From: Superficieibacter electus
Lineage (GTDB): Bacteria; Pseudomonadota; Gammaproteobacteria; Enterobacterales; Enterobacteriaceae
Direction: 5' to 3'
NCBI RefSeq assembly: GCF_002915575.1
Contig: NZ_PQGD01000006.1
Span: 1-64,000, forward strand
Length of the DNA stretch: 64,000 nucleotides
Both the position numbers and the translations under genes were made by a program. The notes beneath the pieces were generated by a model. It ran no database searches, had not been told where the DNA came from, and saw nothing but the letters and a program-made list of their open reading frames with translations. Below are positions 7,316-18,356 of this stretch, piece by piece (within the stretch, counting starts at the first letter, position 1; every line of letters begins with the position of its first letter).

Positions 7316-7815
7316 GGATAGCACCTTGAGTTGTTAATTAACATCCACGCGCTAAAATCGGCGCGATTATGTACTCAAACATCTGAGGTTTGGCTTCCTT
7401 GTAAGCCATGACTGCGTTTTAACGGACAAAAGCGCACGGTTAAACGCACCGCGCGCCCTGTCGGTAAACTCGTTTGCTGCCCAGAATAGGGATAGAAAGA
7501 TAAAGAAGATGGTGGTGACGAAGGCGCTGCCTCCGCAGTTGCAGGGATGGATTTTCGATATAACATGTCCAGTGCCGGACGCTACCATTCACAGCCTCCC
7601 ATTGCAGCGACATCCTGTCATGGATAACCACTCATACATAAAGTAAATCAAATATTTTCAAAAATGCAACATTATATTTACTTTAACATAACAAAAACAG
7701 TTAACTTCGTGTTGGGTCAAGCCTCTTATATTTATATTACAGAAATATAACAATGCGCAGGAAAGAGGAAAAATTTATGATCTGCTGTGCAAATCTGCAC
7801 CCCAGACCCACGGTA
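7316..7815. other. Intergenic region between phoH and efeB
   Basis: These 500 bases hold the phoH promoter region. Several overlapping minus-strand frames are open around 7370-7630, but none has a ribosome-binding site or a recognisable product. The section from 7630 to 7770 is AT-rich and likely carries promoter elements. No clear terminator for efeB was seen. Confidence 0.5.
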
Positions 7816-9099
7816 CTACGCATTTATCAAAGACTGACCAAGGTAATTATCGCTACCCTGCGCACCGGGTAACACGAAAAAGAATCCCCCGCCAATCGGC
7901 TTGATGTACTCTTCCAGCGCTTCACCATTAAGACGCTGCTGTACCGTCAGAAAACCTTTTTTCAGATCGTGCTGATAGCACACAAAAAGCAGCCCCATAT
8001 CAAGCTGCCCCGCGTTGGTTACACCGAGCGAGTAACTGTATCCCCTGCGCATCATGAGACTGGATTGTGTCTGTGGCGTACGCGGATTCGCCAGCCGGAT
8101 GTGGCTGTCCAGAGCAATGATATCGCCATCGGGGTCCTGCGCGTAATCCGGGACATCATGCTCGTTGTGCATTCCAAGTGGCGCACCGGTCGCTTTATCG
8201 CGGCCGAAAATGGTCTGTTGCTCTTTTAGCGGGGTACGATCCCAGAATTCAACATGAAACTGAATAATACGCACTGCCTGATAGCTACCTCCGGTGGCCC
8301 AGGCCGGCTCGCCCTGCTCCGCTGTTACCCATACTACCTCGTCCATCAAGGCCGGGTTCTGGCTATCCGGGTTAGCAGTGCCGTCTTTAAATCCCAGCAG
8401 GTTAATTGGCGTCTCTTTGCCGTTACTGCGTGCCGCGTGATCGGAGATAAAACCCTCACGTTTCCAGCGTACGCTCAGTAAATCCGGAGCGTGCTTAATA
8501 ATATCCCGTAGAGCGTGGATCACCGTATCCTGGGTGTTGGCACAGATTTGCAGGAGCACATCACCATGACACAGTGCAGCGTCCAGAGAATCATTAGGAA
8601 AGCGGGTCATTTTTTGCAGTTTTTTTGGCCTGTGTGCGGCCAGACCAAAACGGTCGTCAAACAGCGAATGGCCGAGAGACACGGTTATGGTCAGATTATC
8701 CGGAGCAATAAACTTACCCAGAATGCCGGAATCGGTTGGCGGCATCCGGGGATTTGGCGTCTGCGGTGCCGGGCCGCCGGTTGTCAAAAATGCAATGCGC
8801 CGGGTAAGGAGACGAAAGAGTCGCTCCAGCCCCGCTTTATCACTTGCCAGCACATCGAATGCTACCAGCATCATCGCGGCCTGCTGCGGCGTCAGAATAC
8901 CGGCCTGATGCGGCCCATAAAAAGGCTGGGTCTCCATACGCGCATTGGGTGACAGGGTTCCCGGCGCGCTTTGCGGTTTTGCCGCATGCGCTACCGGGCA
9001 GCCACCACCGACCACCAGCGCGCCACCCAACGCGCCGATGTTCTTCAGTAAACGACGACGTGATGGTTGGTCAACGTTGTCGGGATCGTGATCAGACAT
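7816..9099 (-). CDS. efeB: EfeB, Tat-exported DyP-type haem peroxidase
   Basis: EfeB is the periplasmic haem peroxidase of the EfeUOB acid-induced ferrous-iron uptake system. The 427-residue product starts with a twin-arginine signal, [20 protein letters not shown], cut after an AHA motif. The DyP family motif [10 protein letters not shown] is present at about residue 240, carrying the distal Asp. The C-terminal [15 protein letters not shown] and [18 protein letters not shown] blocks are typical. I chose the ATG at 9099, four bases after the efeO stop; a longer frame starting at 9126 would overlap efeO and precede the signal peptide. It is the last gene of the efeUOB operon. Confidence 0.95.
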   Translation of the reverse strand: MSDHDPDNVDQPSRRRLLKNIGALGGALVVGGGCPVAHAAKPQSAPGTLSPNARMETQPFYGPHQAGILTPQQAAMMLVAFDVLASDKAGLERLFRLLTRRIAFLTTGGPAPQTPNPRMPPTDSGILGKFIAPDNLTITVSLGHSLFDDRFGLAAHRPKKLQKMTRFPNDSLDAALCHGDVLLQICANTQDTVIHALRDIIKHAPDLLSVRWKREGFISDHAARSNGKETPINLLGFKDGTANPDSQNPALMDEVVWVTAEQGEPAWATGGSYQAVRIIQFHVEFWDRTPLKEQQTIFGRDKATGAPLGMHNEHDVPDYAQDPDGDIIALDSHIRLANPRTPQTQSSLMMRRGYSYSLGVTNAGQLDMGLLFVCYQHDLKKGFLTVQQRLNGEALEEYIKPIGGGFFFVLPGAQGSDNYLGQSLINA

Positions 9100-9103
9100 C
9101 AGA

Positions 9104-10231
9104 TTAGTCCAGCCCCAGAATGCCACGCAGTTGCGCCAGATCTTCCGCCAGCGTAGTAACAGGCCCTTTTAGTGCATTGCGGTCGGCATCGGTGAGTTTG
9201 TCGTAGGTTTCAAACCCGTCTTTAGTGCGGTATTTCGCCAGAATGTCATCGACCTTTTTGAAGTTCGCATCGACCTTCGCCAGCAGCGCGGCGTTATCTT
9301 TCTGCAACTGTGGACGCAGTAGATCAACAATTTTCTGTGCGCCATCAATGTTGGCCTGAAAATCCCAAAGATCGGTATGGCTGTAGCGGTCTTCTTCGCC
9401 GCTGATTTTGCTGGAGGCCACTTCTTCAATCAGGCCAGCCGCGCCACCCACTACTTTTGATGGCGGGAACGCCAGTTCGTTAATCCGTTTTTGCAGTTCC
9501 ACCACATCGCGGTACAGTCCGTCGGCATACTGCGCCATGCCTTTGGTGCTGTTATCAGCGAACAGCGCTTTTTCCAGACGGTGGAAACCGGTGAATTTTG
9601 GATCGGCGGCTTTTTGTTCATAATCATCTTCGCGGGCATCAATCGCCCCATCAAGATCGGAGAACAGCTCGGCAATCGGTTCTATGCGTTCATAATGCTG
9701 GCGGGTCGGCGCGTACAGCGCTTTGGCTTTTTCGATATCTCCTGCTTTTACCGCATCGGTAAAGGCTTTGGTGCCTGTCACCAGTTCAACCGTTTGTGCA
9801 GTCACATACGCTTTATAAGCGGTAATGGCGTCACTTAATTCCAGTAATGCATTGCCTTTGGCCGCGTCTGGGGTAGCGGACCCCGTAACGGTGAGCTTAC
9901 CTTTCGGGTTGGTAAGCAGACCACAGGTCATATCATATTCACCCGGCTCAAGATTGGCGGTCATCTTCTGGGTAAAGCCCGGTGCAATGTTTTCCCGTTC
10001 TTCAACCACCATCACGCCCTTGAGGATTTCCCATTCGAGCGCTTTCTGGCTGTGGTTCTGAATAATAAACTGTGTTTTTCCGGCTTTCACCGTCAGGTTC
10101 ATCGGTTCGCACTGTTTATCGTTTACTGTGACCTTGATCTGAGGCACATCTGCCGCCTGAACGGCAAAGGCAGAGGTAAACAGCGCTGCGAGACTGAGTT
10201 GCAAAGCACTACGGCTAACGTTGAGGGTCAT
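9104..10231 (-). CDS. efeO: EfeO, periplasmic iron-binding protein
   Basis: This 375-residue periplasmic protein has a Sec signal ([12 protein letters not shown]), an N-terminal cupredoxin-like domain (to about residue 115) and a C-terminal M75 imelysin-type domain. The M75 HXXE metal motif is visible as [10 protein letters not shown] near residue 220. The cupredoxin part contains MTCGLL. In the known system EfeO delivers iron to the EfeU permease. The gene lies between efeU and efeB with tight spacing. Length equals the E. coli protein. Confidence 0.96.
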   Translation of the reverse strand: MTLNVSRSALQLSLAALFTSAFAVQAADVPQIKVTVNDKQCEPMNLTVKAGKTQFIIQNHSQKALEWEILKGVMVVEERENIAPGFTQKMTANLEPGEYDMTCGLLTNPKGKLTVTGSATPDAAKGNALLELSDAITAYKAYVTAQTVELVTGTKAFTDAVKAGDIEKAKALYAPTRQHYERIEPIAELFSDLDGAIDAREDDYEQKAADPKFTGFHRLEKALFADNSTKGMAQYADGLYRDVVELQKRINELAFPPSKVVGGAAGLIEEVASSKISGEEDRYSHTDLWDFQANIDGAQKIVDLLRPQLQKDNAALLAKVDANFKKVDDILAKYRTKDGFETYDKLTDADRNALKGPVTTLAEDLAQLRGILGLD

Positions 10232-10280
10232 AGCACATCCTTTAAAAGTATGTTGTAACTAATATGGTTATTGTTTGTCA

Positions 10281-11114
10281 TCAGGGTGCAGGCGTACGCG
10301 CTGCCACACCGGCACGCGATGGCCAGATAAACAGCAACAGCGCCGGGATCAGATAAATAAAATACACAGCGACTTCGCTGACGCTCGGCGCTTCCTGGTA
10401 GCCAAAGATCCCTTCAAGCAATGTGCCAGACAGCGAGTGCGTAGACAGGATGTTGCTTAGGTCAAATGCCACGTCCTGAAAATGATTCCACAGGCCGGCT
10501 TCATGGAAAGCACGGATTGCGCCAGCCGCCAGCCCGGCTGCCACCAGTAAAATAAACAGGCTGGTCCACGTAAAGAATGCGCCAAGGTTAAGGCGGATAC
10601 CGCCCCAGTAAAGCAGAAAGCCGAGCACCACGGCGGTCGTTAGCCCCAGCACTGCCCCCAGCGGTGGCCAGATGCCGAGATCCTGCTGGAAGGCCGCCAG
10701 CAGGAAAAATACCGATTCCAGGCCTTCCCGCGCTACAGCAAAGAACACCATCAGGATGAGCGCCCAGCCATGCTTATTCCCGCCCTGTAATGCCTTATCG
10801 ACCGCCTGCTCCAGCTGTTGTTTAACATTGCGCGACACTTTACGCATCCAGAACACCATCCAGGTCAGAATGACTACGGCCACCACGGCCACCAGCCCTT
10901 CAAAGAGCTCCTGCTCTTTTTGCGGAAATTCGCCGGTTGTTTCATTGATGAAAATGCCCAGTCCCAGGCACAGGGCTGCGGCCAGCACCACGCCTACCCA
11001 CATCACGCCAATCCAGCGCCCCCGCTGCGTCCTTTTCAGGTAGCTGGCTATCAGGCTGACAATGAGTGCCGCCTCCAGACCTTCACGTAACATGATGAGA
11101 AATGGAACAAACAT
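10281..11114 (-). CDS. efeU: EfeU, ferrous iron permease (Ftr1 family)
   Basis: The 277-residue inner-membrane protein has seven predicted helices. It carries the two REXXE iron motifs of Ftr1/OFeT transporters: REGLE at residues 10-14 and again REGLE near 144. The gene is intact; in E. coli K-12 it is inactivated by a frameshift, so the system should be complete here. The second of two adjacent ATGs is chosen because it matches the MFVPFLIML start and lies after AAGGATGCA. It is the first gene of the operon, with a Fur box 57 bases upstream. Confidence 0.96.
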   Translation of the reverse strand: MFVPFLIMLREGLEAALIVSLIASYLKRTQRGRWIGVMWVGVVLAAALCLGLGIFINETTGEFPQKEQELFEGLVAVVAVVILTWMVFWMRKVSRNVKQQLEQAVDKALQGGNKHGWALILMVFFAVAREGLESVFFLLAAFQQDLGIWPPLGAVLGLTTAVVLGFLLYWGGIRLNLGAFFTWTSLFILLVAAGLAAGAIRAFHEAGLWNHFQDVAFDLSNILSTHSLSGTLLEGIFGYQEAPSVSEVAVYFIYLIPALLLFIWPSRAGVAARTPAP

Positions 11115-11170
11115 CATTGCATCCTTATCTCAAGTAAGGTCAATACTTGAAAAGAAAAGTAAATATGATT

Positions 11171-11189
11171 GATAGTGATTATCATTACG
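11171..11189 (-). promoter_or_regulatory. Fur box upstream of efeU
   Basis: The sequence gatagtgattatcattacg matches the 19-base Fur consensus gataatgataatcattatc at 15 of 19 positions. It lies 57-75 bases before the efeU start, as expected for iron repression of efeUOB. Confidence 0.85.
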
Positions 11190-11284
11190 GAAAAAAGAAA
11201 AACAAGTGAAATTGTGTGTTAAGGCAGGAATAATCGCTGTGCCAGCGAATAATTACGGTCGGTATCATTGATAAACCGACATAA

Positions 11285-11309
11285 AAAAGGTGGGAATATT
11301 TCCCACCTT
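11285..11309 (-). terminator. Terminator after putP
   Basis: Stem AAGGTGGGAA / TTCCCACCTT with a TAT loop. Read on the minus strand it is followed by a T-run, 22 bases after the putP stop: a typical intrinsic terminator. Confidence 0.9.
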
Positions 11310-11330
11310 ATGCGCTTATTGATAAGAAAA

Positions 11331-12836
11331 TTACGGCGTTACATGCTCGGGCGTCTTGTTATTATAATGGGCGTCAGCCTCAGCAAAGCGCTGCTGCATC
11401 GCCGCTGACGGCGCTTTCCCGATAAGGCTAAAGATCACAATGCCCAGGCTGCCAAAAATGAAACCAGGGATAATTTCATACAGCCCGAACCAGGCAAATT
11501 GCTTCCAGACAATAACCGTTACCGCCCCGATAATCATCCCGGCCAGCGCCCCGTTGCGGGTCATACGCGACCACAATACGGAGAACAGAATAACCGGTCC
11601 GAATGCCGCACCAAACCCTGCCCACGCGTAGCTGACCAGCCCCAGCACGCGGTTTTCCGGATTTGCCGCCAGCGCAACGGCGATCAGCGCCACGACCAGC
11701 ACCATCATTCGTCCTACCCATACCAGTTCTTTCTGGCTTGCCCCTTTGCGTAAAAACGCTTTATAGAGATCTTCAGTAATGGCACTGGAACACACCAGTA
11801 ATTGGCAGCTCAGGGTAGACATTACCGCCGCAAGAATTGCAGACAACAGCACACCGGCAATCCACGGATTAAACAGGATCTGCGCCAGCTCAATGAATAC
11901 ACGTTCAGCATTTTGATTCACTGCACCTGCTTGCGACGGATTGTTACTGAAATAAGCAATACCGTAGAAACCCACCGCAACGGCACCGGCCAGACACAGG
12001 ATCATCCAGGTCATACTAATACGCCGCGCATGGACGATGGTGTGGTGAGAATCTGCCGCCATAAAACGCGCAAGAATGTGTGGTTGACCAAAATAGCCAA
12101 GCCCCCAGCCCATGAGTGAGATAATCGCCACCACATTCAGCCCCTTGAGCATATCGAGGTTATCAACGCTTTTCTGTCGGATAACCTCAAGCGAATCTGC
12201 AAAGCCACCAACGGAAATCACCACGATGACGGGGGTGAGGATGAGGGCGAAAATCATCAGGCTGGCCTGTACAGTATCGGTCCAGCTGACCGCCAGAAAA
12301 CCGCCGATAAAGGTATAAAGAATGGTGGCCGCCGCACCCGCCCACAGTGCGGTTTCATAGCTCATACCGAAGGTACTTTCAAACAGACGCGCCCCGGCGA
12401 CGATACCCGACGCACAGTAGATGGTGAAGAAAAGCAGGATCACCAGCGCCGAAATAATCCGCAGCAGGCGGCTGCCATCTTCAAAACGGCCAGTAAAATA
12501 ATCCGGTAGCGTCAGCGCATTATTGTTCGCCTCGGTATGGACGCGCAGGCGGCCGGCGACCAGCTTCCAGTTGATCCATGCGCCAAGCGTTAGCCCAATC
12601 GCAATCCAGCTCTCTGAAATCCCTGAAATGAAAATGGCTCCCGGCAGCCCCATCAGCAGCCAACCGCTCATGTCCGATGCACCCGCTGACAATGCGGTTA
12701 CCAGCGGTCCCATTCGGCGACCACCGAGAATATAATCACCAAAGTTTTTCGTTGACCGCCAGGCAAAAAAGCCGATTAAGATCATGCCAAATATATATAC
12801 AAAGAATGTCACCAGCATCGGGGTGCTTATAGCCAT
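11331..12836 (-). CDS. putP: PutP, sodium/proline symporter
   Basis: This 501-residue inner-membrane sodium:solute symporter (SSF family) imports proline for PutA. It has the expected run of 13 helices. N-terminal FGDYILGGRRMGPLVTALSAGASDMSGWLLMG includes the sodium-site Asp (SAGASDMSGW) near residue 55. The frame is full length compared with the 502-residue E. coli protein. It is divergent from putA across a 389-base control region with PutA operator motifs, so it is repressed by PutA when proline is absent. Confidence 0.97.
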   Translation of the reverse strand: MAISTPMLVTFFVYIFGMILIGFFAWRSTKNFGDYILGGRRMGPLVTALSAGASDMSGWLLMGLPGAIFISGISESWIAIGLTLGAWINWKLVAGRLRVHTEANNNALTLPDYFTGRFEDGSRLLRIISALVILLFFTIYCASGIVAGARLFESTFGMSYETALWAGAAATILYTFIGGFLAVSWTDTVQASLMIFALILTPVIVVISVGGFADSLEVIRQKSVDNLDMLKGLNVVAIISLMGWGLGYFGQPHILARFMAADSHHTIVHARRISMTWMILCLAGAVAVGFYGIAYFSNNPSQAGAVNQNAERVFIELAQILFNPWIAGVLLSAILAAVMSTLSCQLLVCSSAITEDLYKAFLRKGASQKELVWVGRMMVLVVALIAVALAANPENRVLGLVSYAWAGFGAAFGPVILFSVLWSRMTRNGALAGMIIGAVTVIVWKQFAWFGLYEIIPGFIFGSLGIVIFSLIGKAPSAAMQQRFAEADAHYNNKTPEHVTP

Positions 12837-13225
12837 TAACCATCTCCAGAGTCTTTATCTGTTATTGCGCCACCGGAACGGGGTGGCAATATGCTGTTAT
12901 CGTCAGGCGACGTATCCTGCCGCAACCTTTTACTATTCACAAATGGTTTAACACAGCATTCACATCATTTTTGTTCTGGCACAAATATGATTTTCATTTA
13001 GGTTGCACTCGCTCACGTTTTTCCAGGTTGCACCCGTTAAAAATGTTAACCAGCGCATGTAATAGCCTTCTTAGTTAATCCTTCCCCAAGCAAATGAGAT
13101 AACTTTTAATTAACATTTTCGGTAATTTCAGACCTGTTATCCTGGTCACATTTAACATGGTTGCACAAAGTTGCAACATGTCGGATAGTCATTCGCCATA
13201 ACGAACAGCACAACAGGAGTAAGGC
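12837..13225. promoter_or_regulatory. Divergent put control region with PutA operator motifs
   Basis: The intergenic region contains four GTTGCA motifs, the core of the PutA ribbon-helix-helix operator: GTTGCAC at 13002-13008, 13027-13033 and 13160-13166, and GTTGCAA at 13170-13176. The last two are ten bases apart, one helical turn. Promoters for putP (leftward) and putA (rightward) must lie here, and an AGGAG ribosome-binding site precedes putA. Confidence 0.8.
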
Positions 13226-16200
13226 ATGGGGACGACCACGATGGGAGTCAAACTTGATGACGCCACGCGCGAGCGGATCAAGGCGGCGGCAAACCGCATT
13301 GACCGCACGCCGCACTGGCTTATCAAGCAGGCGATATTTAATTATCTTGAGAGACTGGAAAATAACGAGCCTGTAGCCGAGCTACCTGCCCTGCTGGATG
13401 CGGCGACGGAGCAGGATGAGACCGCCACACCGGTGGAGGAAATCCACCAGCCGTTTCTTGACTTTGCTGAACAGATCCTGCCGCAATCGGTAAATCGCGC
13501 GGCGATCACCGCTGCGTATCGCCGCCCCGAGACAGAAGCGATCCCGATGCTGCTGGAACAGGCGCGCCTGCCGCACGCCGTCGATGAGCAATCCCATAAA
13601 CTGGCCTATCAACTGGCGCAATCGCTACGTCAGCAAAAAAATGCCAGCGGTCGTGCCGGTATGGTACAGAGCCTGTTACAGGAATTTTCTCTCTCCTCGC
13701 AGGAGGGTGTAGCGCTGATGTGTCTTGCCGAAGCGCTACTGCGTATTCCGGATAAGGCCACGCGTGACGCCCTGATCCGCGATAAAATAAGCAATGGTAA
13801 CTGGCAATCGCATATTGGTCGCAGTCCGTCGCTGTTTGTTAACGCTGCCACCTGGGGTCTGCTGTTTACCGGACGGCTGGTCTCCACGCATAATGAATCT
13901 AATCTTTCGCATTCCCTTAACCGTATCATCGGTAAAAGCGGCGAACCGCTCATTCGCAAAGGCGTGGATATGGCAATGCGGTTGATGGGCGAACAGTTTG
14001 TGACCGGCGAAACTATTTCTGCTGCGCTGGCAAACGCGCGCAAGCTGGAAGACCAGGGCTTTCGCTACTCTTACGATATGCTTGGCGAGGCGGCCCTCAC
14101 TGCCGCTGATGCACAGGCATACATGGTCTCTTACCAGCAGGCAATTCATGCTATCGGTAAAGCCTCCAACGGACGCGGTATTTATGAAGGGCCGGGGATT
14201 TCTATCAAGCTTTCGGCGCTACATCCCCGTTACAGCCGCGCGCAATACGATCGCGTTGTGGAAGAGCTATATCCGCGCCTGAAATCGCTAACGCTGCTGG
14301 CGCGGCAGTATGACATCGGCATCAACATTGACGCTGAAGAAGCCGATCGGCTGGAAATATCTCTCGACCTGCTGGAAAAACTTTGTTTCGAGCCGGAACT
14401 GGAAGGCTGGAACGGGATCGGCTTTGTCATTCAGGCATATATGAAACGCTGCCCGTTCGTGATCGATTACCTGATCGATCTGGCGACCCGCAGTCGCCGG
14501 CGGCTGATGATCCGCCTGGTGAAAGGCGCGTACTGGGACAGCGAAATCAAACGTGCGCAAATGGAAGGGCTGGAAGGTTATCCGGTCTATACGCGCAAGG
14601 TGTATACGGACGTTTCCTACCTTGCCTGCGCCAAAAAACTGCTGGCGGTGCCAAACCTGATTTATCCGCAGTTTGCCACCCATAACGCGCATACTCTGGC
14701 AGCAATTTACCATCTTGCCGGGCAGAATTATTATCCGGGGCAGTATGAGTTTCAGTGCCTGCACGGCATGGGCGAACCATTATATGAACAAGTAGTGGGA
14801 AAAATCGCCGATGGCAAACTAAACCGTCCCTGCCGTATCTATGCTCCGGTCGGCACGCATGAAACGCTGCTGGCCTACCTGGTTCGCCGGCTACTGGAAA
14901 ATGGGGCTAATACCTCTTTCGTTAACCGGATCGCCGATACCACTCTGCCGCTTGACGAACTGGTGGCGAACCCGGTGACGGCGGTTGAACAACTGGGCGT
15001 TAAAGAAGGTGACATCGGCCTGCCGCACCCCAAAATTCCGCTGCCTCGCGACCTGTATGGCACGGGACGTCTTAACTCTGCCGGACTGGATTTATCAAAC
15101 GAGCACCGCCTGGCGTCGCTCTCCTCTGCCTTGCTGAATAGCGCAGCGCAAAAATGGCTGGCGCTGCCGGTGCTTGAAGATGCCGTGGAAGAAGGCGAAA
15201 TGACACCGCTGGTCAATCCTGCTGAGCCCGGGGACATCGTTGGCTTTGTGCGGGACGCCAGCGAGGCGGAGGTTGATCGGGCGCTGGCCCGCGCGGTCAG
15301 CCAGGGGCCAATCTGGTTCGCCACGCCGCCGCAGGAGCGGGCGGCCAGCCTGCAACGGGCGGCCATCTTGATGGAAGACCGGATGCAAACGCTTATCGGC
15401 ATTCTGGTGCGCGAAGCGGGGAAAACCTTCAGCAATGCGATTGCCGAAGTACGCGAAGCGGTCGATTTTCTGCACTACTATGCCGGGCAGGTGCGGGACG
15501 ATTTTGATAACGAAACTCACCGCCCACTTGGCCCCGTGGTCTGCATCAGCCCGTGGAACTTCCCGCTGGCGATCTTTACCGGGCAAATCGCCGCCGCGCT
15601 GGCCGCGGGTAACAGCGTGCTGGCAAAACCGGCGGAACAAACACCGCTGATTGCCGCTCAGGGAGTGGCTATCTTGCTGGAAGCCGGGGTTCCGCCGGGT
15701 GTCGTGCAATTACTCCCGGGACGTGGGGAGATCGTTGGGGCACGACTGACCGCTGACGACCGGGTACGAGGAGTGATGTTTACCGGCTCTACCGACGTCG
15801 CCAGCCTGCTACAGCGAAGCGTTGCTACTCGTCTGGATGCGCAGGGTCGTCCGACGCCACTCATCGCTGAGACAGGTGGCTTAAATGCAATGATCGTTGA
15901 CTCTTCAGCGCTTACCGAACAGGTCGTTGCCGATGTGCTGGCGTCCGCATTCGACAGTGCGGGACAGCGTTGCTCGGCGCTGCGGGTGCTGTGCATTCAG
16001 GAGGATGCTGCCGATCACACATTAACCATGCTGCGTGGCGCAATGGCGGAATGTCGAATGGGCAACCCCGGGCGGCTTAGTACGGATATCGGCCCGGTCA
16101 TTGATGCCGAGGCCAAAGCCAATATTGAACGCCACATCCAGCAAATGCGGGCCAAAGGCCGTCCCGTCTTTCAGGCTGCCCGCGATGCGGGAGACGACAG

Positions 16201-17185
16201 GCGCGAATGGCGGAGCGGCACGTTTATCCCACCAACGCTTATCGAGCTGGAGAGCGTGGAGGAGATCAAAAAAGAGATTTTTGGTCCGGTGCTACATGTT
16301 GTGCGCTACTCCCGCCGTGAACTGCCACAGTTGCTTGAGCAGATCAATGCCGCAGGCTACGGCCTGACGCTGGGTGTGCATACGCGCATTGATGAGACCA
16401 TCGCCCAGGTGACCGGGAAAGCGAAGGTGGGCAATCTGTATGTTAACCGCAATATGGTAGGCGCGGTGGTTGGCGTACAGCCGTTTGGCGGTGAAGGCTT
16501 ATCCGGTACTGGCCCGAAAGCCGGTGGCCCGCTCTATTTGTATCGCCTGCTCAGCAGCCGTCCGCAGAATGCTCCAGCCATCACCCTTGCCCGGCAGGAC
16601 GGCGAGCGAACCGTTGATTCGCAATTGAAGACATTACTTACGCAGCCGCTGGCAGCCCTGACCGCATGGGCAGCCGACCGACCCGCGTTTCAGAGTCTGT
16701 GCCAGCGTTTCGGCGAGCAGGCCCAAAGTGGCACGCAACGGCTGCTGCCAGGGCCGACCGGTGAGCGCAATACCTGGACCTTAATGCCGCGCGAGACGGT
16801 CCTGTGCCTGACCGATAATGAACAGGACGCGCTGACCCAGCTCGCCGCGGTACTGGCCGTTGGTGGACGTCTTCTATGGCCGGAAGGTGAATTACATCGC
16901 GCCCTCTTCCGACAACTTCCGCCGGAGGTACAGGCAAGGATCGGCTTCATTGCGGCACAGAATCTGGCTGCGGCAACCTGTGACGCGGTAATCTTCCACG
17001 GAGATTCTGATAAATTGCGCGAGTTATGCGGCACCGTTGCAGAGCGTAATGGTGCTATTATTCCGCTGCTGGGATTTGCACGCGGCGAGAGTGATATTCC
17101 GCTGGAGCGTCTGTACCTTGAACGTTCCCTCAGTATTAACACCGCTGCCGCAGGTGGTAATGCCAGCCTGATGACAATTGGGTAA
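13226..17185 (+). CDS. putA: PutA, trifunctional proline dehydrogenase/P5C dehydrogenase/repressor
   Basis: This 1319-residue protein oxidises proline to glutamate and represses the put genes when not membrane-bound. Residues 1-47 form the ribbon-helix-helix DNA-binding domain ([19 protein letters not shown]). The FAD-dependent proline dehydrogenase barrel spans about 260-570 ([17 protein letters not shown]). The aldehyde dehydrogenase half spans about 650-1120, with the catalytic cysteine at residue 916 in [13 protein letters not shown] further C-terminal domain completes the long enteric form. The start follows AGGAGTAAGGC. Length matches E. coli PutA within one residue. Confidence 0.98.
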   Translation: MGTTTMGVKLDDATRERIKAAANRIDRTPHWLIKQAIFNYLERLENNEPVAELPALLDAATEQDETATPVEEIHQPFLDFAEQILPQSVNRAAITAAYRRPETEAIPMLLEQARLPHAVDEQSHKLAYQLAQSLRQQKNASGRAGMVQSLLQEFSLSSQEGVALMCLAEALLRIPDKATRDALIRDKISNGNWQSHIGRSPSLFVNAATWGLLFTGRLVSTHNESNLSHSLNRIIGKSGEPLIRKGVDMAMRLMGEQFVTGETISAALANARKLEDQGFRYSYDMLGEAALTAADAQAYMVSYQQAIHAIGKASNGRGIYEGPGISIKLSALHPRYSRAQYDRVVEELYPRLKSLTLLARQYDIGINIDAEEADRLEISLDLLEKLCFEPELEGWNGIGFVIQAYMKRCPFVIDYLIDLATRSRRRLMIRLVKGAYWDSEIKRAQMEGLEGYPVYTRKVYTDVSYLACAKKLLAVPNLIYPQFATHNAHTLAAIYHLAGQNYYPGQYEFQCLHGMGEPLYEQVVGKIADGKLNRPCRIYAPVGTHETLLAYLVRRLLENGANTSFVNRIADTTLPLDELVANPVTAVEQLGVKEGDIGLPHPKIPLPRDLYGTGRLNSAGLDLSNEHRLASLSSALLNSAAQKWLALPVLEDAVEEGEMTPLVNPAEPGDIVGFVRDASEAEVDRALARAVSQGPIWFATPPQERAASLQRAAILMEDRMQTLIGILVREAGKTFSNAIAEVREAVDFLHYYAGQVRDDFDNETHRPLGPVVCISPWNFPLAIFTGQIAAALAAGNSVLAKPAEQTPLIAAQGVAILLEAGVPPGVVQLLPGRGEIVGARLTADDRVRGVMFTGSTDVASLLQRSVATRLDAQGRPTPLIAETGGLNAMIVDSSALTEQVVADVLASAFDSAGQRCSALRVLCIQEDAADHTLTMLRGAMAECRMGNPGRLSTDIGPVIDAEAKANIERHIQQMRAKGRPVFQAARDAGDDRREWRSGTFIPPTLIELESVEEIKKEIFGPVLHVVRYSRRELPQLLEQINAAGYGLTLGVHTRIDETIAQVTGKAKVGNLYVNRNMVGAVVGVQPFGGEGLSGTGPKAGGPLYLYRLLSSRPQNAPAITLARQDGERTVDSQLKTLLTQPLAALTAWAADRPAFQSLCQRFGEQAQSGTQRLLPGPTGERNTWTLMPRETVLCLTDNEQDALTQLAAVLAVGGRLLWPEGELHRALFRQLPPEVQARIGFIAAQNLAAATCDAVIFHGDSDKLRELCGTVAERNGAIIPLLGFARGESDIPLERLYLERSLSINTAAAGGNASLMTIG

Positions 17186-17242
17186 GGTGTGATTACTCTG
17201 TTCAGGCTCCTGCTTCAGGAGCCTTAATCATAGAGGTATAAC

Positions 17243-17638
17243 ATGAAGCGAATGACCCTGCTGATAGCTAGCCTGTTGGTCAGTATTCCGGCGTTTGCCG
17301 ATAACTGCGATAACGCCTCAACGCAGCTGGAAATGAACCAGTGCAGCGCGCAGCAGTATCAGGCGGCCGACAATAAGCTAAATGAAACCTGGAAAAACGT
17401 ACTGAGTCGCGCACAAGCTCCACAGCAGGCGCTACTTAAAAAAGCGCAGCAGACATGGATAGCCTTACGTGACGCTGACTGCGAGGTGATCGCCTCCGGT
17501 ACCGAGGGTGGCAGCGTGCAACCGCTGATCCGCAATCAATGCCTGAGTGAAAAAACCGAAGAGCGAAACGCATGGCTGGGTTCAATGCTGCAATGTGAGG
17601 AAGGAGATTTGAGCTGTCCCTTGCCCCCAGCCCAATGA
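17243..17638 (+). CDS. Secreted DUF1311/LprI-like protein
   Basis: The 131-residue product has a Sec signal peptide (MKRMTLLIASLLVSIPAFA). The mature domain has the DUF1311 pattern: DNCDNASTQLEMNQC near the N-terminus, an alpha-helical centre (KKAQQTWIALRDADCEV), then a conserved LIRNQCLSEKTEERNAWL. Four paired cysteines are in the domain and two more in the tail. The family includes the lysozyme inhibitor LprI of mycobacteria, but most enteric members have no known role. It follows putA by 57 bases, with a ribosome-binding site (agaggt) of its own. The periplasm is the expected location. Confidence 0.8.
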   Translation: MKRMTLLIASLLVSIPAFADNCDNASTQLEMNQCSAQQYQAADNKLNETWKNVLSRAQAPQQALLKKAQQTWIALRDADCEVIASGTEGGSVQPLIRNQCLSEKTEERNAWLGSMLQCEEGDLSCPLPPAQ

Positions 17639-17656
17639 CGCTACACTGATAACGAA

Positions 17657-17684
17657 AAACCGCCGGGTGTTAACCCGGCGGCTG
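17657..17684 (-). terminator. Strong hairpin between DUF1311 gene and ymdF
   Basis: Stem CCGCCGGGTG/TTAACCCGGCGG, GC-rich. On the minus strand it is followed by TTTTTCG, so it terminates transcription coming from ymdF. Flanking bases on the plus strand are not T-rich. Confidence 0.8.
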
Positions 17685-17694
17685 GGGGGTGACT

Positions 17695-17810
17695 TACAGG
17701 TACTTCTTTCAGCTACTACTTACTACAGACTACGTTACTATCTGATTCAACTACTTATTCCAGCTTACTTCGACTAAAGTCACTTACTTCAACTTCATAA
17801 AACAGTCATC
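17695..17810 (-). repeat. Degenerate GTAAGTAG-type repeats in the ymdF 3' region
   Basis: Between the ymdF stop and its terminator, the minus strand shows repeated short blocks such as gaagtaag, aataagtag, gtaagtagtag and gaagtacctgtaag. It is nearly free of G on the plus strand. No frame is open. It would form an unstructured 3' untranslated tail of about 130 bases. Confidence 0.5.
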
Positions 17811-17813
17811 GGG

Positions 17814-17987
17814 CTAACTACGACCGCCGCTATGACCGCTTTTCCCCCCTTTTTTGCCAGCTTCGGAAGCGCGCTGGGGATCGTTCTTAAAATTCCCGCC
17901 GCTCTGCTGACCACCTTTACGGCCTGCTTCTGATGCTCTTTCCCGGTTCTCTGCAAAATTACCAGAGCCACCACGATGGTTTGCCAT
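17814..17987 (-). CDS. ymdF: YmdF, KGG-repeat stress protein
   Basis: The 57-residue hydrophilic protein begins MANHRGGSGNFAENRERASE. It contains two copies of the KGG-type stress repeat (F....ERASEAGRKGGQ and F..DPQRASEAGKKGGK), as in GsiB-like proteins. It is nearly identical to E. coli YmdF, which is also next to wrbA. The start follows a GGAGGT ribosome-binding site six bases upstream. Such hydrophilic repeat proteins accumulate in stress and stationary phase; a molecular role is not established. Confidence 0.92.
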   Translation of the reverse strand: MANHRGGSGNFAENRERASEAGRKGGQQSGGNFKNDPQRASEAGKKGGKSGHSGGRS

Positions 17988-18356
17988 TACTGACCTCCAT
18001 TATTGATTAGACATCATACTGCATTCAGTAAAAGAGTTTTCTTTCACTCCGCGGCAAACTGCGTAAATCATTAACTGCGCCGCGTGAGATTAAGCATAGT
18101 GTATTGGGCTGTGACGGCCAGTCACTATTCATATTCTGCAACAGAATCAAGGCAAAAAACGGCCTCAACTGCAACGAGAAAACATAAGCTTTTATTATGT
18201 TTTGAAAAATTCAGGCGCTAAAAATGTGTCATTTTTTTTCCTCTCCGCTGGCTGGCATTTATCCCTGCGCCAGCCGGCAAATTTGCACTTTTAGCATCAC
18301 GACATAGAGTTAAAGGAGTCAAATAAACAAAAAGGCTATAACGAGGAGCGAGAGAA
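17988..18356. other. Intergenic region between ymdF and wrbA
   Basis: These 369 bases are a divergent promoter region for ymdF and wrbA-yccJ. It is AT-rich around 18180-18240. No coding frame or RNA gene was recognised. An AGGAG block at 18342-18347, ten bases before the ATG, serves wrbA. Confidence 0.5.

Noticed and set aside
7367-7631. Three overlapping minus-strand frames of 63-73 codons between phoH and efeB
   Set aside because: No ribosome-binding sites or protein features; multiple overlapping frames suggest chance.
7600-7660. CTGTCAT-like element suggesting a Pho box for phoH
   Set aside because: A single CTGTCAT is present but no second heptamer at the required 11-base spacing.
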